A DNA stretch of 64,000 bases from Lycorma delicatula (GCF_047948215.1 NC_134458.1:140968036-141032035); one strand, 5' to 3'; shown: positions 45,815-57,199, counted from the first letter of the stretch. The notes: a model not told the origin generated them from the sequence alone. Made by a program: numbers and translations.

Positions 45815-46900
45815 CCTCCAGTCAAAATTTTTCACTTTAAAACATTATTCTCCATTCTTCTAACAATAAGTCTCGTAACCCTCCATAAACCATCTTTTAT
45901 GCTCAAATTTCTTAAACACATGACAATCGAATTTTCTTTAACTTCGAAACATGAGGGGACAAACCAACTGGATTATGCTTATTTAAAACTTCCACATTCA
46001 CACTTTCTTTCTCGCTACCACAATCTATACTCAAATAAGTTTTTTCTTTTTCATCCATCTTTGCCAAAACTTTCTCATTATTTTCATTTACTTCCAAGGT
46101 ATAATTTGACAAGATTGCTTTATCTCCCGTCTCTATAATCTTTATTTCTCATTATTTCTCCAAATATTTCTTCATGCCTAGAATAAACACTCATATCTTA
46201 AAATAAAACTATCATGTTCCTCATAAATTGTTCCATTTCCAATTTCCAACAAACCACTAAAATTGCTTCTGCTCTGGATTTGCTCGCATATTCTGCTCTA
46301 ATTTTTGCTGCTCAAAATGACGCCAAACATAATAATTATATTATTAATACACAAATCAATAATCTCAGAACGATTTGCTCTAGCTTTAATGAGCAAATTT
46401 TGTCTAAAATCTCCACCGAACAATACTACTTTTTCTCCAAAAATCACATCGTTATTCATAATCTTTTTCAACTTCTTACCTCCAGTTTCAATAGCATATC
46501 TCAAAGCCATCTGTGCCTGATCACAAATAATCAAATCGCACTCTTTCAAAGAAGTCGCAGCCTTTGATTCATCTCAATCGACGACTGTGAATCAAAATAC
46601 AAACGCACAAGCAAACCAAATGAATTATGCACAATTCGTCTATTAGACAACAGTTATATTAAAAGCCATATTAATTACATTTTTCTTTTTATTCTTTGCA
46701 AAATGATTAGCTGCCTTATGCACATACATCTTTCCAGAATCACCAGGACCATCCAAAAAGAAACACTTTGAATCAGGGCGATCAAGATTCACCAAGCACT
46801 CTTTTATCTCGTCAAATACAGCTTTTTGCTCTTCATTTATTCTTTCATACAAAACATCAGCTAAAATTTCTTCTCAATTCACATCTATAACTTCATTTTC
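45815..46900 (-). pseudogene. Pif1-family DNA helicase relic
   Basis: On the minus strand, INEEQKAVFDEI and the Walker A loop DGPGDSGK appear at 46643-46852. A fragment with HNSFGLLVRLYF follows near 46610. Then comes ECDLIICDQAQMALR (Walker B region, DE changed to DQ) and EKVVLFGGDFRQNLLI in 46298-46549. 45912-46112 holds LAKMDEKEKTYLSID and NPVGLSPHVSKL. In a shifted frame MCLRNLSIKDGL and RVTRLIVRR near 45840-45905 give the usual C-terminal block. Pif1-type helicases are the motor of Helitrons and of some other large transposons. At least three stops or shifts. Confidence 0.85.
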
Positions 46901-47159
46901 AACCATATTAGCAAAATTTTCCTTAAGCTTTGGCTTAGCTGGGTACGCTTTTAACTCTTTCTTTACTTATTCAATTTGTTCTCAATTAACTGATATGCTC
47001 TTTCACTTACTTCATCACTGCACTTGTAATGGCGCTTCACATCTTCATTCATAAACTTGTTAAACTCTTTACAGCTCCATTTTTCTCTTTACACTGCTAC
47101 CTTTTCTTCTCAAAACTTGAACAAAAGAGGGAATTAGCAACTTCTGTTCGAGGCAAATA
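46901..47159 (-). other. Linker between protease-like and helicase relics
   Basis: Short open pieces occur in different frames, for example LSEDLVYLPRTEVANSL just after the protease-like region and VKRHYKCSDEVSERAYQLIE, then KKELKAYPAKPKLKENFANM directly before the helicase. They look like remains of one continuous protein, but no domain is recognised. Confidence 0.45.
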
Positions 47160-47776
47160 AACCAGATCTTCACTTAATAAACTTTTCAGAATCTCAATTC
47201 TGTCTCTCTGGCCGAATATCCAAACTATCCACAAAGGTTTCTCCATTATTCAACAAATATCCTTTAGCAATCAAACACACATGAAACCCACAATTTATCG
47301 CATCATTTTGTCTGTATCACATTCTCTGAATACTCTTGAGTAAACTGTTCGTCCAAACTTTTTTCAACTGATTAGCCTTGTTCAAAATTGTTCTTTCTAC
47401 TTGAGGACGGAAATCCCAGTTCAATGAACAGAAAAATTTCACCACCTCTCCTCGTTCATAAACAGCAAGCTGTCATTGCGCTGAAACTGGAATAAAAACT
47501 GAAATCAACACAATCTCAAAATTAACTAATCTCCAAAATAAACCTTCAAATCACTAAGCAAATTATCTTCAGTCATCTGGGAAGAAATTACAAGCACTCT
47601 TTTCCCACATTATGAGCTAGCAAAACTTGAAAAACTGTAAAGAAACACGTCATTCATATATCCACGAAACTGTTTAACTGATTGATATTTTCCATTTACA
47701 AAAGAGTCACTTTCAGCACATCTCTAACAATATCTTTACAAGATTGCACACTCTCAACATTTTCATTAAGATCCAT
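47160..47776 (-). pseudogene. Ulp1/C48-like cysteine protease relic
   Basis: One minus-strand frame from 47520 to about 47160 is broken by only two TGA codons. It reads LISVFIPVSAQ, stop, QLAVYERGEVVKFF, then after the second stop YRQNDAINCGFHVCLIAKGY. This matches the layout of Ulp1-type (SUMO protease-like, C48) domains: IPV-x-x-HW before a LAV strand, then Q-x-(N)DCG-x-x-VC with the catalytic Cys. Here the His-Trp is replaced by Gln-stop and the Asp before the Cys is Asn. Upstream, VKQFRGYMNDVFLYSF near 47660 may be the W-L-ND block. A Met at 47776 may be near the start. C48 domains occur in several large eukaryotic transposons. Confidence 0.5.
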
Positions 47777-48035
47777 AATATCTATATGCAAATTCACTCA
47801 CTACGAGAGCTGAAAGCTTAAATACAAATTAAATTAATTAATTTATTATTTATGTATTATACTAACCTTGCGACAAAATATCAATAAATTTTAAATGGAT
47901 AATCGATAGTATTTTCAGTATTGATTTATTTTTATCGAAAATAGTTATGTTTTAAGATCTGCTACGATACTGAATGAATGAATTACGGTAGTAAAATTTA
48001 TTAATTTATTTTATAATTGTTATTACTGTTGTGAT
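47777..48035. other. AT-rich spacer
   Basis: Nothing coding is recognised upstream of the protease-like relic; no replication-initiator (HUH) motif is visible here. Confidence 0.4.
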
Positions 48036-48231
48036 TTATTGTTAATAAATATTTAAGAAAAAAAATCGTATGATATTTGACGGGCAGTATGTTCAATCAT
48101 GTAAGCATGTTCTTTCTTTTGCTCTTATTTGTTTGTGCTGCTTCTTCTTACTTATTGTTAATAAACATATAAGAAAAAAGAAAATCATATGATTTTTTGA
48201 CGAGCAGTATGTTCGATCATGTAAGCATGTT
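48036..48231. repeat. Two ~78-bp direct repeats
   Basis: TTATTGTTAATAAATATTTA ... GGGCAGTATGTTCAATCATG ... TAAGCATGTT at 48036-48112 recurs with a few changes at 48151-48231. A pyrimidine-rich spacer separates them. They lie just upstream (minus-strand sense) of the Ulp1/Pif1 relic and might be subterminal repeats of its element. Confidence 0.8.
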
Positions 48232-48421
48232 TTCAGCTAAGGGGGACGCACACACAGACACACATGCAAATACCCTTTAGTAGGATAGGATATATATATA
48301 TATACGTATACTTATATAACCTATGACACTTCCGGTACCATAAGGATTTCAACGTGTGATCATTCATCTAAATCGGTTCAGTCATTGAGCTGCTGCGTTA
48401 GAACATACATAACCCTAAATA
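48232..48421. repeat. Dispersed-repeat tail
   Basis: Contains GACACTTCCGGTACCATAAG and AAATCGGTTCAGTCATTGAG, and GAACATACATAACCC, wording typical of non-coding ends of insect transposons. A similar start (CTATGACACCTCCCGTCATT) occurs near 49403. Class unknown. Confidence 0.4.
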
Positions 48422-48746
48422 AATTAAACTCCTTTTTGAGCTGTCGTGTAAAAAATAAATCTGTTGTTATCGATAAAATAATGTTTTAAGGAATGGTTTA
48501 AGGAAAAGTATAGGGACAAAGGAAGCAATTTTAGCGCTCAGATTAATAGTAGAAGGAAGAAAACTCCTTAGAAGAAGGAGAAGGAAGAAATAGAAGAAGG
48601 AAGAAGGAATTAAACTCCTTTTTGAGCTGTCGTGTAAAAAATAAATCTGTTGTTATCGATAAAATAATGTTTTAAGGAATGGTTTAAGGAAAAGTATAGG
48701 GACAAAGGAAGCAATTTTAGCGCTCAGATTAATAGTAGAAGGAAGA
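48422..48746. repeat. 139-bp duplication, period 186 bp
   Basis: 48422-48560 and 48608-48746 read the same base for base as far as I can check by eye, separated by an AAG/GAA-rich stretch (48561-48607). Each copy includes the boundary between unrelated flank (GTTATCGATAAAATAATG) and the truncated LINE start (GGTTTAAGGAAAAGTATAGG). The duplication therefore happened after the LINE sequence was in place. Confidence 0.9.
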
Positions 48747-49170
48747 TTAAAAAAAAAAAAATCAACTTACATGGCATTTATATTTGTGAAAATAGTAGTC
48801 TATATAGACCTGTGGTATCATCACTATTTCGCTGGTCTTGCTGCACTAATACACTTCAGTACTTCTAGCTAAGTGAAAAAGACAGACTTTTGACCTAGAA
48901 AAGAATTTTTTTTGATGTAGACTGGAATAAAATGTTCAGCATTTTAAAAAATTTAGGGTTCAAGTGTAGAGATAGAAGAACAATTGCAAACATATACAGG
49001 AACCAAACAACAACAGTAATAATCGAAGAGCTTAGGAAAGAAGCAGTAATAAAAAAGGGAGTGCGACAAGGATGTTTCCTATCTTCGTTACTTACTAATA
49101 TTTACAAAGAACAAACAGTTAATGATGTTAAAGAACAATTTAGATATGGAGTAACAGTGCAAGGTGGCTA
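48494..49170 (+). mobile_element. RTE-like LINE, copy 2, truncated at both ends
   Basis: Matches copy 1 from about 44510 to 44992, including the ~110-bp insertion. The readable frame (48932-49171) has FSILKNLGFKCRDRRTIANI and KKGVRQGCFLSSLL. It stops where copy 1 goes on to the catalytic Asp box, and unrelated sequence follows without a poly-A. So the 3' half is deleted. The first ~67 bp occur twice because of the tandem duplication. Confidence 0.85.
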
Positions 49171-50985
49171 ATTAATTTCAAATAAATGTCTGAATATTTC
49201 ACTTGCTCTAGCTGGAGAACACTTTTCCCAGTTCTTTTATTCTTAAAGTTTCACAGCTTTTTCTTCTTTAAAGGTTACATATTATTGCTTAATTTGTGGT
49301 CATAACAATCCACTTTTGACACCATGTTTGGCAATTATGAAGATGAATTTACAGGATTCCAGATGCTCCAGTCGGTAATGCAGCTAATATTTTCATATAA
49401 TCTATGACACCTCCCGTCATTACTTCATGTAAAAATACCATGGCCTTTTTTATCTCAATAAAAGGCCTTAGTATGGGGCCTGAGAAATAACCGTAATTTA
49501 TAATTAAAAACTCAACAAACTTATCATTAAAGTTAATTACAAAAAAAATTGGAAAAATACTTTTCCCCTCTTTACTTTTGTTTTTAAATGACTAGTTTTT
49601 TCACCTACTTAATTGAAGCATGTGTACGATACATTGTTTTTCAACAGAAAGGGAATTAATTTGTTCCTTTACGAACAGAAAGACTTGGATAGATAGTCTT
49701 TCTTAAAACTGTGATATGTGTAAAGGTCGTAAATTACAAGATTCATCAGTCACATTGCTTTCTCAAAGAGAATTAATGTTCACTTCGCATTCAGTTCCTG
49801 TGATGAATGGAATGAAGGTTTCATAAATAAAGCTGAATATTATCTGCATTTTCATAGACTTGGCATGATGATATGTAATGGTACATTTGGTACAGTAATG
49901 AAAACAACGGGAATTCTAGTCATTCCTCTCGTTTTGTTTAGTAAGTCTGAAATTGGATGTTTAATATTCTTAAAAATGGGTGTCATTTTCGCGAATAATT
50001 TTTAACTTATTTTGGATCGCGTATAACTACAACGAGTTTCGACAAAACATACATACAATTTTTTAAGAAATTTGGCGTTTAAGATATTAAACGCCAAATT
50101 ACCATATAGAACAATAAAAAAATATATTTATTTACGGTACATTGTTTTTAGGTCACTTACAAATTGTTTATACCAGATTTCTCTGCAATATCTCATCTAG
50201 ATGAGAAGTCATTTTCTTAATTCCACATAACATTCATACAGAAAGATAAAAAATATTTTAAAATTAATATTCATTGGAATTTTTTTTTATCAGTTCGATA
50301 TTATTATTTCCCGTATATAGAAATAACCTTTTGTAAACATCCTTAATTTAAACGTTTGTTTTAAATTTCTATACACAATACAGAAGATTTATACAACATA
50401 GCATATTCAATTCCTATTTTATGAAAACTGTAGTATTTATGATAAAATGATGGATGATTTATAAAGAGGTGCAAACTACCAAACATAACACACTAACTTT
50501 CATTTGGTTATCTTCAGGTTAGTATTTTAATATCAAAATAAATATACAAAATTTTCTAAATTTTTAAATAATTCTATTTTAAAGAAAAATATGTAATAAT
50601 AATATAATAAAGCATATTTTTTTCAAATTAAAATCATATTCTTTTAATTAATTTGTAATAAGAATACAAAAATGAAACATGATATAGATAGTTATTTTAA
50701 AATAATTAAAACGATGCTAGGAAACAGAATGAAAAAAAAATGTAGGTTTAAAAGATTTCACATAGCACCGTTATACCTAGATAACGGAATGTAAGTTATT
50801 ATTTTCCATTGTGAAAGACATGAAAAGGATAAAAAAAATTAAAAGATAATTATTTTCAATTTTTATTTCGTATTTATTTGTAACTGTATAATAGCATAAG
50901 TTAACAGTATTTGTATTTGCTCGGCTGATACTTTAAATTATAGTTATTGAGTTGATTTCGGTTTCACTTTCGACACTAAATTTAC
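49171..50985. other. AT-rich spacer with a hairpin
   Basis: No gene recognised. At 50069-50100 AATTTGGCGTTTA and TAAACGCCAAATT form a perfect 13-base-pair hairpin around a six-base loop. Confidence 0.45.
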
Positions 50986-51158
50986 TGACGTAAGACGTCA
51001 TCGTCTATGTCAGTATAAAGAGAAAGAAAGAGAATTTAGGAAGCTTTCTAATACATGTAGTTGACTAGAGTAATATACTGTAGTCGCAAGAAAGCGAGTT
51101 AAACAACACCAGTACTAACACAACACGAAACAAATAAATAAGTAACCACCATGACGCT
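50986..51158 (+). promoter_or_regulatory. Possible promoter with CRE-like half sites and TATA box
   Basis: TGACGTAAGACGTCA (50986-51000) contains both halves of a cyclic-AMP-response-type site, and TATAAAG follows at 51014-51020. About 130 bp downstream AACCACCATGACGCTG (ATG at 51151) has a good start context, but the frame closes after three codons unless GTAGGA at 51159 is a splice donor. No downstream exon was found. This is a speculative reading of a short, less AT-rich stretch. Confidence 0.2.
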
Positions 51159-51536
51159 GTAGGATAATAGATAATTTTAATTATAATTTTAATGAAATTA
51201 TTATTTTTATTATTAAAACAATGGATTAAATTTCATCTGGTAAGCAATTTTATATATAAGTTGTCATTATTTTTATTAAATGGTTGTTGATTACCCGGGG
51301 TTTCTCTTAATACCAGTTTGCATGTTGTCTTAATTGAAATTAAACAGTTAAAATCTCGTAAAAGTTCCTACTAAATTTGCCTTCATTTTATTATTTTTTT
51401 AAATGTATTTCTAGCGACTAAATTACAAAAAGACTTTCGTTCCTTTCATACGATGTGGAGCCCATTTTGAAATTTGAAAATGAAGTGTGTAAGAAAAGTA
51501 TTCTGAAGTTTTTCGGTAAATTATATCGATCCACGA
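51159..51536. other. AT-rich spacer
   Basis: Nothing recognised. Confidence 0.4.
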
Positions 51537-51820
51537 TCGGCCTAGTGATAAACTCATCGCCGTAAAATCATTTATTTAACAGCTGACTTTCGAAGTTGAA
51601 GGTTCTGAGATACAAATCCTAATAAAATTTAATTACTTTTATATGGATTTGAATACTAGACAATGGATACCCGTGTTCTTTGGTGATTGGGGTTTAATTA
51701 ACCACACGTCTCAGGAATGGTCGGCCTGAGACTGTACAAAACTACTTCTCATTTACATGCCATACATATCGTCCTTATCTCATTGAGGATGATAATATAT
51801 TCTTTTTTTAAAAGAAACTA
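51537..51820 (+). repeat. SINE family A, near full length
   Basis: The head has GGCCTAGTGATAAACTCATC (A-box region) and GGTTCTGAGATACAAATCC (B-box region). The body has ATGGATTTGAATACTAGACA, GGGTTTAATTAACCACACG, TCTCAGGAATGGTCGGCCTG and GAGACTGTACAAAACTAC. The 3' end is shortened after CATACATATCGTCC. This copy has the best-preserved head-body junction of the three in the window. Confidence 0.85.
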
Positions 51821-51959
51821 AATTAAAAAAGACAGAATATATTGCAAATAAAGTACACAGACCACTGACAACGAAATCTTCATAACTTATGTCTGTTGAT
51901 GGGGTGACAGAAATTAATTTTTTTTTTCTTCTTTAATGAATATCATTAATTGACAAATT

Positions 51960-52115
51960 CACCCCCAAGGAGGTTAAGGCCTCGAGCTATGACTTAAAAA
52001 CTTCCCTGGGATAACACGAATGTTTCCTGCAGATTTGAAAGGGATCGGTCGGGATTCCCACGTAATGTGAGAACAAATAAACAGACAGACAGTCGGGCGG
52101 ACAGATTTTCGGTTT
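51960..52115. repeat. Transposon tail of unknown class
   Basis: GC-richer patch with AAACTTCCCTGGGATAACAC, TTTGAAAGGGATCGGTCGGG, and an ACAGACAGACAGTCGGGCGG stretch. It looks like the non-coding end of an insect transposon; no boundary is clear. Confidence 0.4.
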
Positions 52116-53150
52116 TATATATGATAATATGTATGTATAATAACAATATTCTTCGATTTTTAGTATATTATCAAATTCGATTTTAATTTTTAATTCACAA
52201 ACTATCTTCCTTTTCAATTTTGTTCTCATTTCTTTATATTTATTTTACTCTTATGCGTTTTAAAATTAAATTTCCTTCCTGCTGTGAATAGGGGTTCTAT
52301 TTTAATGTTTTCTCTCATCCGCACAGTATTTATTTTCTTCATATAAAATATCAATATCAACATCATTATTTTTCTTGTTAAAGTTGTTAAACAGCTCACA
52401 AATTTTTCTTTCATATCCTTTATTGCTTCTTCCATATATATGAATATACAAGTTGAAAAGCAAACTGTTCTTGTTTAACTCTCCTTAACGTACTGGAGCT
52501 TGTCTTTCCTGACGTCACCCTTATCAAAATAAGCTGATTATTATACAGGTTAAAAATAACTCGTTTTTCACTATATTCAATATTATTTTACTTAAAATAA
52601 TTCTTTTAATGTTTTAATACAGTTTATATTATCATGTGACTTTTCAAATAATGTTGATTTTTTTAAATGTATAATTTAATATTTTTGAATTGTCTTTTAT
52701 TTGTTTTAAAGAAATCAAGTATTTCAATCATAATATTTATTTTCAAAACGTATTGTTAAGAATAGACAACAAAAGAAATTATAAAATGTTTTCTGTAATT
52801 TGGTTTGTTTTCATTTAATTTCTATTAATCGTTTCTTTTCATTATAGCAATAAAAATAGAAAAATCTCTGATTTTATCAGAAAACAAAAGACTAAAAATA
52901 TCGATAATTAATTCTTTGTACCACAAAAAAAGTATTGTTTCTTTCGATTTTAGTTGTGATATCTTTTAAATGCATCTTTTAATATTTGTAATCTTTTATA
53001 GATATATCTTTTAAATGAAATTCCGTAAAACTTTAAACATTTTCTTAACGATATTTTTTTATTAAAAAAAAAAACTAAAATAGCTGAAAAAGAACTAACA
53101 ATAAAAAAAGGTTACTAGGTGCAAGAAATACAGTTTTAAAAAGAAGAATG
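52116..53150. other. AT-rich spacer
   Basis: No gene recognised. Confidence 0.4.
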
Positions 53151-53588
53151 CAACAAAGTTGTTATGCTTTCCTGGCATTGGTTATTTATTCTTATACACA
53201 GTGAAAAAAAAAAGTTTGCGGTCAATATCTCTGGGGGATTAGGATATATACTTTTTTGGAGTCAATTTTTTCACAATTTTGAAAAAATAACCCCACTTTA
53301 TGTTTAGTACATTCGTATATGCTTATCTTATCACTTAAAAAAAAAATTTGCCTCCAAATTCTACCCCTTCCCCAAAAATCGAAAAAATCTATTTTTTATT
53401 TTAATCGAATTTTTTTATGTCTTCCTAAGGGTGGTAGTAGTGCAATTGGCCAAAAATAGGGCAACATTTTGGGCGGCGGAAGCCGATAAAAGTTTAAAGA
53501 TATTGACTTTTTGAACTGTTTTTATGTATCATTATTTTTGTTCTATGTAAGAATAAATAACTATTGCCAGGCAAGTATAACTTTGTCA
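53151..53588. mobile_element. MITE family M, copy e (short, both terminal repeats present)
   Basis: Left terminal repeat 53151-53194 (CAACAAAGTTGTTATGCTTT, CCTGGCATTGGTTATTTATT) is the imperfect complement of 53547-53588 (TAAGAATAAATAACTATTGC, CAGGCAAGTATAACTTTGT). The ~438-bp interior repeats the core words of copies a-d: CCTTCCCCAAAAATCGAAAA, GTCTTCCTAAGGGTGGTAGT and GGAAGCCGATAAAAGTTTAA. No coding capacity. This copy defines the family's ends. Confidence 0.85.
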
Positions 53589-53770
53589 TCTTTTTTTATT
53601 ACGAACAAACAAAATGGGAACGTTTTCAAAATAAAATCCCAACTATCTACAGTCTAGGCGATTTATTTTCCAGTAAAACCAACATCTATTTGTGGTACCT
53701 ATTAATACCAATTCCTAAATTTTATAATTTTCCTTCGATTATTAAAAAAAAACCCAAGAAAAAAGTGATA

Positions 53771-54847
53771 CGAGGGTAAGTTAATATTATCCGCAATGTA
53801 ATTATAAATTTTATTGCAATACAAAGAGGAAACTTCATTTACATCATTTTTCAATATATTCCCCTTGCATTTCAACGCACTTGGTCCATCGTCGCACAAG
53901 CTTCCTGATGCCCCCATAAAAGAAGTTTTTCGGTTGAGCTGCGAGCCAGGAATGCACCGCTTCTTTAACTGTTTCGTCCGAGGTAAATCGGCGGCCCCTT
54001 AATGCCTCTTTGAGTGGACCAAACACGTGGTAGTCAGAAGGGGCAAGATCAGGATTATACGGAGGATGAGCCAGTACTTCAAAGTTGAGTTTCTGGAGCG
54101 TTTCAGCAGTATGGGCAGCAGCATGTGGACGGGTATTGTCGTGCTACAACACAACACCTTTCGACAGCAGTCCTCGTTGTTTGCTTCAAATTGCAGGCTT
54201 CAGCTTGACAGTAAGTATCTCATGTAACGCGCACTGTTTATTGTCGTGCCCCTTTCCTAATAATGTTCCAGTACTGGCATTGTGAGTCCCAAAAAACCAT
54301 AAGCATCAGTTTTTCTGCGGACGGTTGGGTCTTGAACTTTTTTGGCAGGGCAAATTTTGATATTTCCATTCCATACTCTGCCGTTTACCGTCCGGATCGT
54401 AATGATGGATACTCGTCTGTCTAAGAAAACTATGTAACGTGCACGCTCAATGTTTTCCTTATCTGTGGCGGTAAACGATCGTCCGGCTCCTTCGTCGTGC
54501 GTAACACTTGTGCGACCATTTTTGAATTCTTCAATCCATTCGTAAACACTCCGTTGCAGCAGCACACTGTTCTCGTACTGTACCGAAAGTCTTCGATGAA
54601 TTTCGGCCCCTGATACACCTTCCGATCACAAAAAACTGATCACTGAACATTGCTCTTCTTTGGTGCAAACAGAAAGCGGAGCAGCCATAGTTAACGGCAG
54701 GGCAGCGATAATGGAACTAACCTAGCAGCATCAAACCTGCACAGACATAACAACAATTAAACCACGCATGCGTTATCTACGCAACACGACAGTACTAAGA
54801 TAAACAAAAATATAACTAAATTGCGGATAATAATTGACTTACCCTCC
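53771..54847 (-). mobile_element. Mariner transposon, internally shortened
   Basis: Terminal inverted repeats CGAGGGTAAGTTAATATTAT (from 53771) and the complement of GACTTACCCTCC at the right end (54835-54846, with GCGGATAATAATT before it) pair over about 28 bp. TA precedes the left end at 53769-53770. At 1077 bp it is shorter than the roughly 1.3 kb usual for mariners, consistent with internal deletion of part of the catalytic domain. Confidence 0.88.
53844..54688 (-). pseudogene. Mariner transposase, broken
   Basis: Likely start is the ATG at 54688 (MAAPLSVCTKEEQCSVI). It continues with SVYEWIEEFKNGRTSVTHDE (DNA-binding region) in 54257-54565. The middle lacks the WVPR/LTEEHK part. GLTMPVLEHY near 54265 and then, in other frames, QHNTRPHAA-like wording near 54140 (second catalytic Asp region) and PPYNPDLAPSDYHVFGPLKE (third Asp) follow. 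The C terminus GIRKLVRRWTKCVEMQGEYI lies in 53844-54026. Several frame changes and a deletion; non-functional. Confidence 0.88.
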
Positions 54848-57199
54848 ATTACAAAAAATTGATAACGGCTTTCATTATTTATCTGTAAACAAACCCAATA
54901 CAGTTATCATGATTAGTAAATTTCTACTTTGACAGTCATTTTTAAACCTTATCAATTTATGTTTTGAGATTACATAAAGTTCATTCGTACCTTAAGATAA
55001 CCCCATAAAAATACATTTTACTCTAGCCATCTTAATAACTAATCCAAAATTTACTACTCTAACCAATCCAACAACTATGTAGTAGTAATTCACCATTTAA
55101 TAATTGTTATATTATTAACTTTAGCACCATCTTGTTAAAAAATGTATAATTCTTTTACAACAGGAAAAGTACGTCATTTTAAATTACAAAGATAATTTTA
55201 TAGAATTTAAACGTAATTTTAGATTATTACTCTTTATTTCATTTTATAAAATAACAGCTGTTCAAGAATATGTTGGATGATTGTAACCTAAATTATACAT
55301 AACATGGCAATAAAAATAGATGATTTTAAGCAGTAATGTTAAATAAAGATTCTGTCACAGATCAGTTGAGATTGTCTGTATGTATGTATTTTTTCACTAA
55401 TTTAAAAAACGTACCGAAGTTTTTCATCACTCTTTAAGTTTTAAAGTTACGCTTAATTAAAGATTATACACTTTAATAAAAATTAATTTATAAAAAAATG
55501 TAGGATTTAAAAAAAAATTTATTAAAAAAGATTTTACGACCAGTTAAAGAAAAAAATACAAAATAATAAACAATATGAATTAGAATAATTCTCGTAAAAA
55601 ACGAAGAAGTGGCGTCGGTTCAGTAATTCACGTATAATTATTTTGAAAGCGACATTGGAAATAAGCTTTCGACAGTATTGTCTTAATACCACTGATATAA
55701 AAAAGATTTATGAGAGCATGAAATTATAGTCGGATGGATAAACTTAAGTATGCAGTGTAAAAATAAAATTTCTGTGATGACTTAAAACCTATTGCTCAGT
55801 TACCTGAACTTGACTTTACAAAGTGTTATTGATTTCTTTGTGAGAGAAAAAATTGAGATGGACAAAATCATTACAGATATAGAAAGGAGGCCAAATCATA
55901 CATTACTAACCTCAAAGAAAGAATAATATTGTAAATATTATATTGTAAGAAACTTGATATTATGAAAACCTTTGTGAAAACAATGGGCAAGAAGAGGTTT
56001 AAGTTTGAATAATTAATAATAATTAAAGCATTTGCCAAGAATCAGTAATGCAGAGATAAAAGATCGGATCTTTGAAGGACTTTTAATATTCAATTGAAGA
56101 TAAAAAATTAAAACAATTTTAAAAATGAAAGAGACTGAAAATCTACTTAGACATTTTTTTAAAGAATGTTTACCAGACCTTTTAAGGAATCACAAATTAG
56201 ACAACTACAGAAAAACAGTGATCTTTTAAAATTTTACAAGAAATTTTATTTCCAAAATATTAATAAATTGTATATAAAAAATGAACGGGAAACACCGTAC
56301 TAACTCTTTTAGAGCTTAGATTTTCGATTTAAAATTTATAAATCAACAAAGGCAAAATAAAAATCTTAGAAAATCGGTTACATTTGGCTTTTTTGAAAAA
56401 TACTTCATAATATGTCACTTCTAAAACACTCTTCTGGTTATGAATGTTTTACTGTTCAAATTATTTGACAGTATTTTATTATAATGAATGCAAAATTGAA
56501 TAAAATTCTTCTAATTACTGAAATTTTTTTTGTGTATTCAGAAAATGTTATCTTCCATAAACACGGATGGTTGCTGAACAATTCCATTAAATTATTAATA
56601 AAGTAGCTGGATGCCATTTAACTGTGTAATGAGAATGAAAAGAATATTGACCTGTGCAGAAACAGTAATAGTTGTAAGATTTTTTTAATAAACATTTGTA
56701 TTTTACGTGCAACCCAACTGATAAATAATAATAATAATATACATCAACAATCCTTGGTTTTTCTTTATCGCTCAACGAACTCTACAGTTTATTTTTTGCA
56801 GTAATAAAACTGTTTACGGAAGAACTGTTCAGAACAGCCGATAATTCTTTATGTGTATTAAATACATCAATACTTCCTCCAGTGAAATCAGCTTATCACT
56901 AATATCGCTCAATGAACCCTAAATAATCGAATTTTCTTTATGATCTCAGTTCGTAAGGATTAATTGGTCAAATTTACCGATAAATCGTTCTATGTAATAA
57001 CCCAGCTATAGTTATATATGACATTTTTAATTTCTATCCATTTTTTACATTTTTTATTCTATTAATATTTATTTTTTTACATTCTCATAGGTAATGTTAA
57101 AAAAATTTATATTACGTATTATCAAGTTTTCTTGATAGTAAATAGGGTGCTTATCTATTTTATTTTCTAATATCACAACTTAATGAAATTTATCAATTT
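54848..57199. other. AT-rich spacer
   Basis: No gene recognised. Confidence 0.4.

Noticed and set aside
46214..46567. 117-codon plus-strand frame
   Set aside because: Antisense shadow of the minus-strand Pif1 helicase block with FGGDFRQ.
53564..53779. 71-codon frame between the MITE and the mariner
   Set aside because: Starts inside the MITE terminal repeat and ends at the mariner's left end; no domain.
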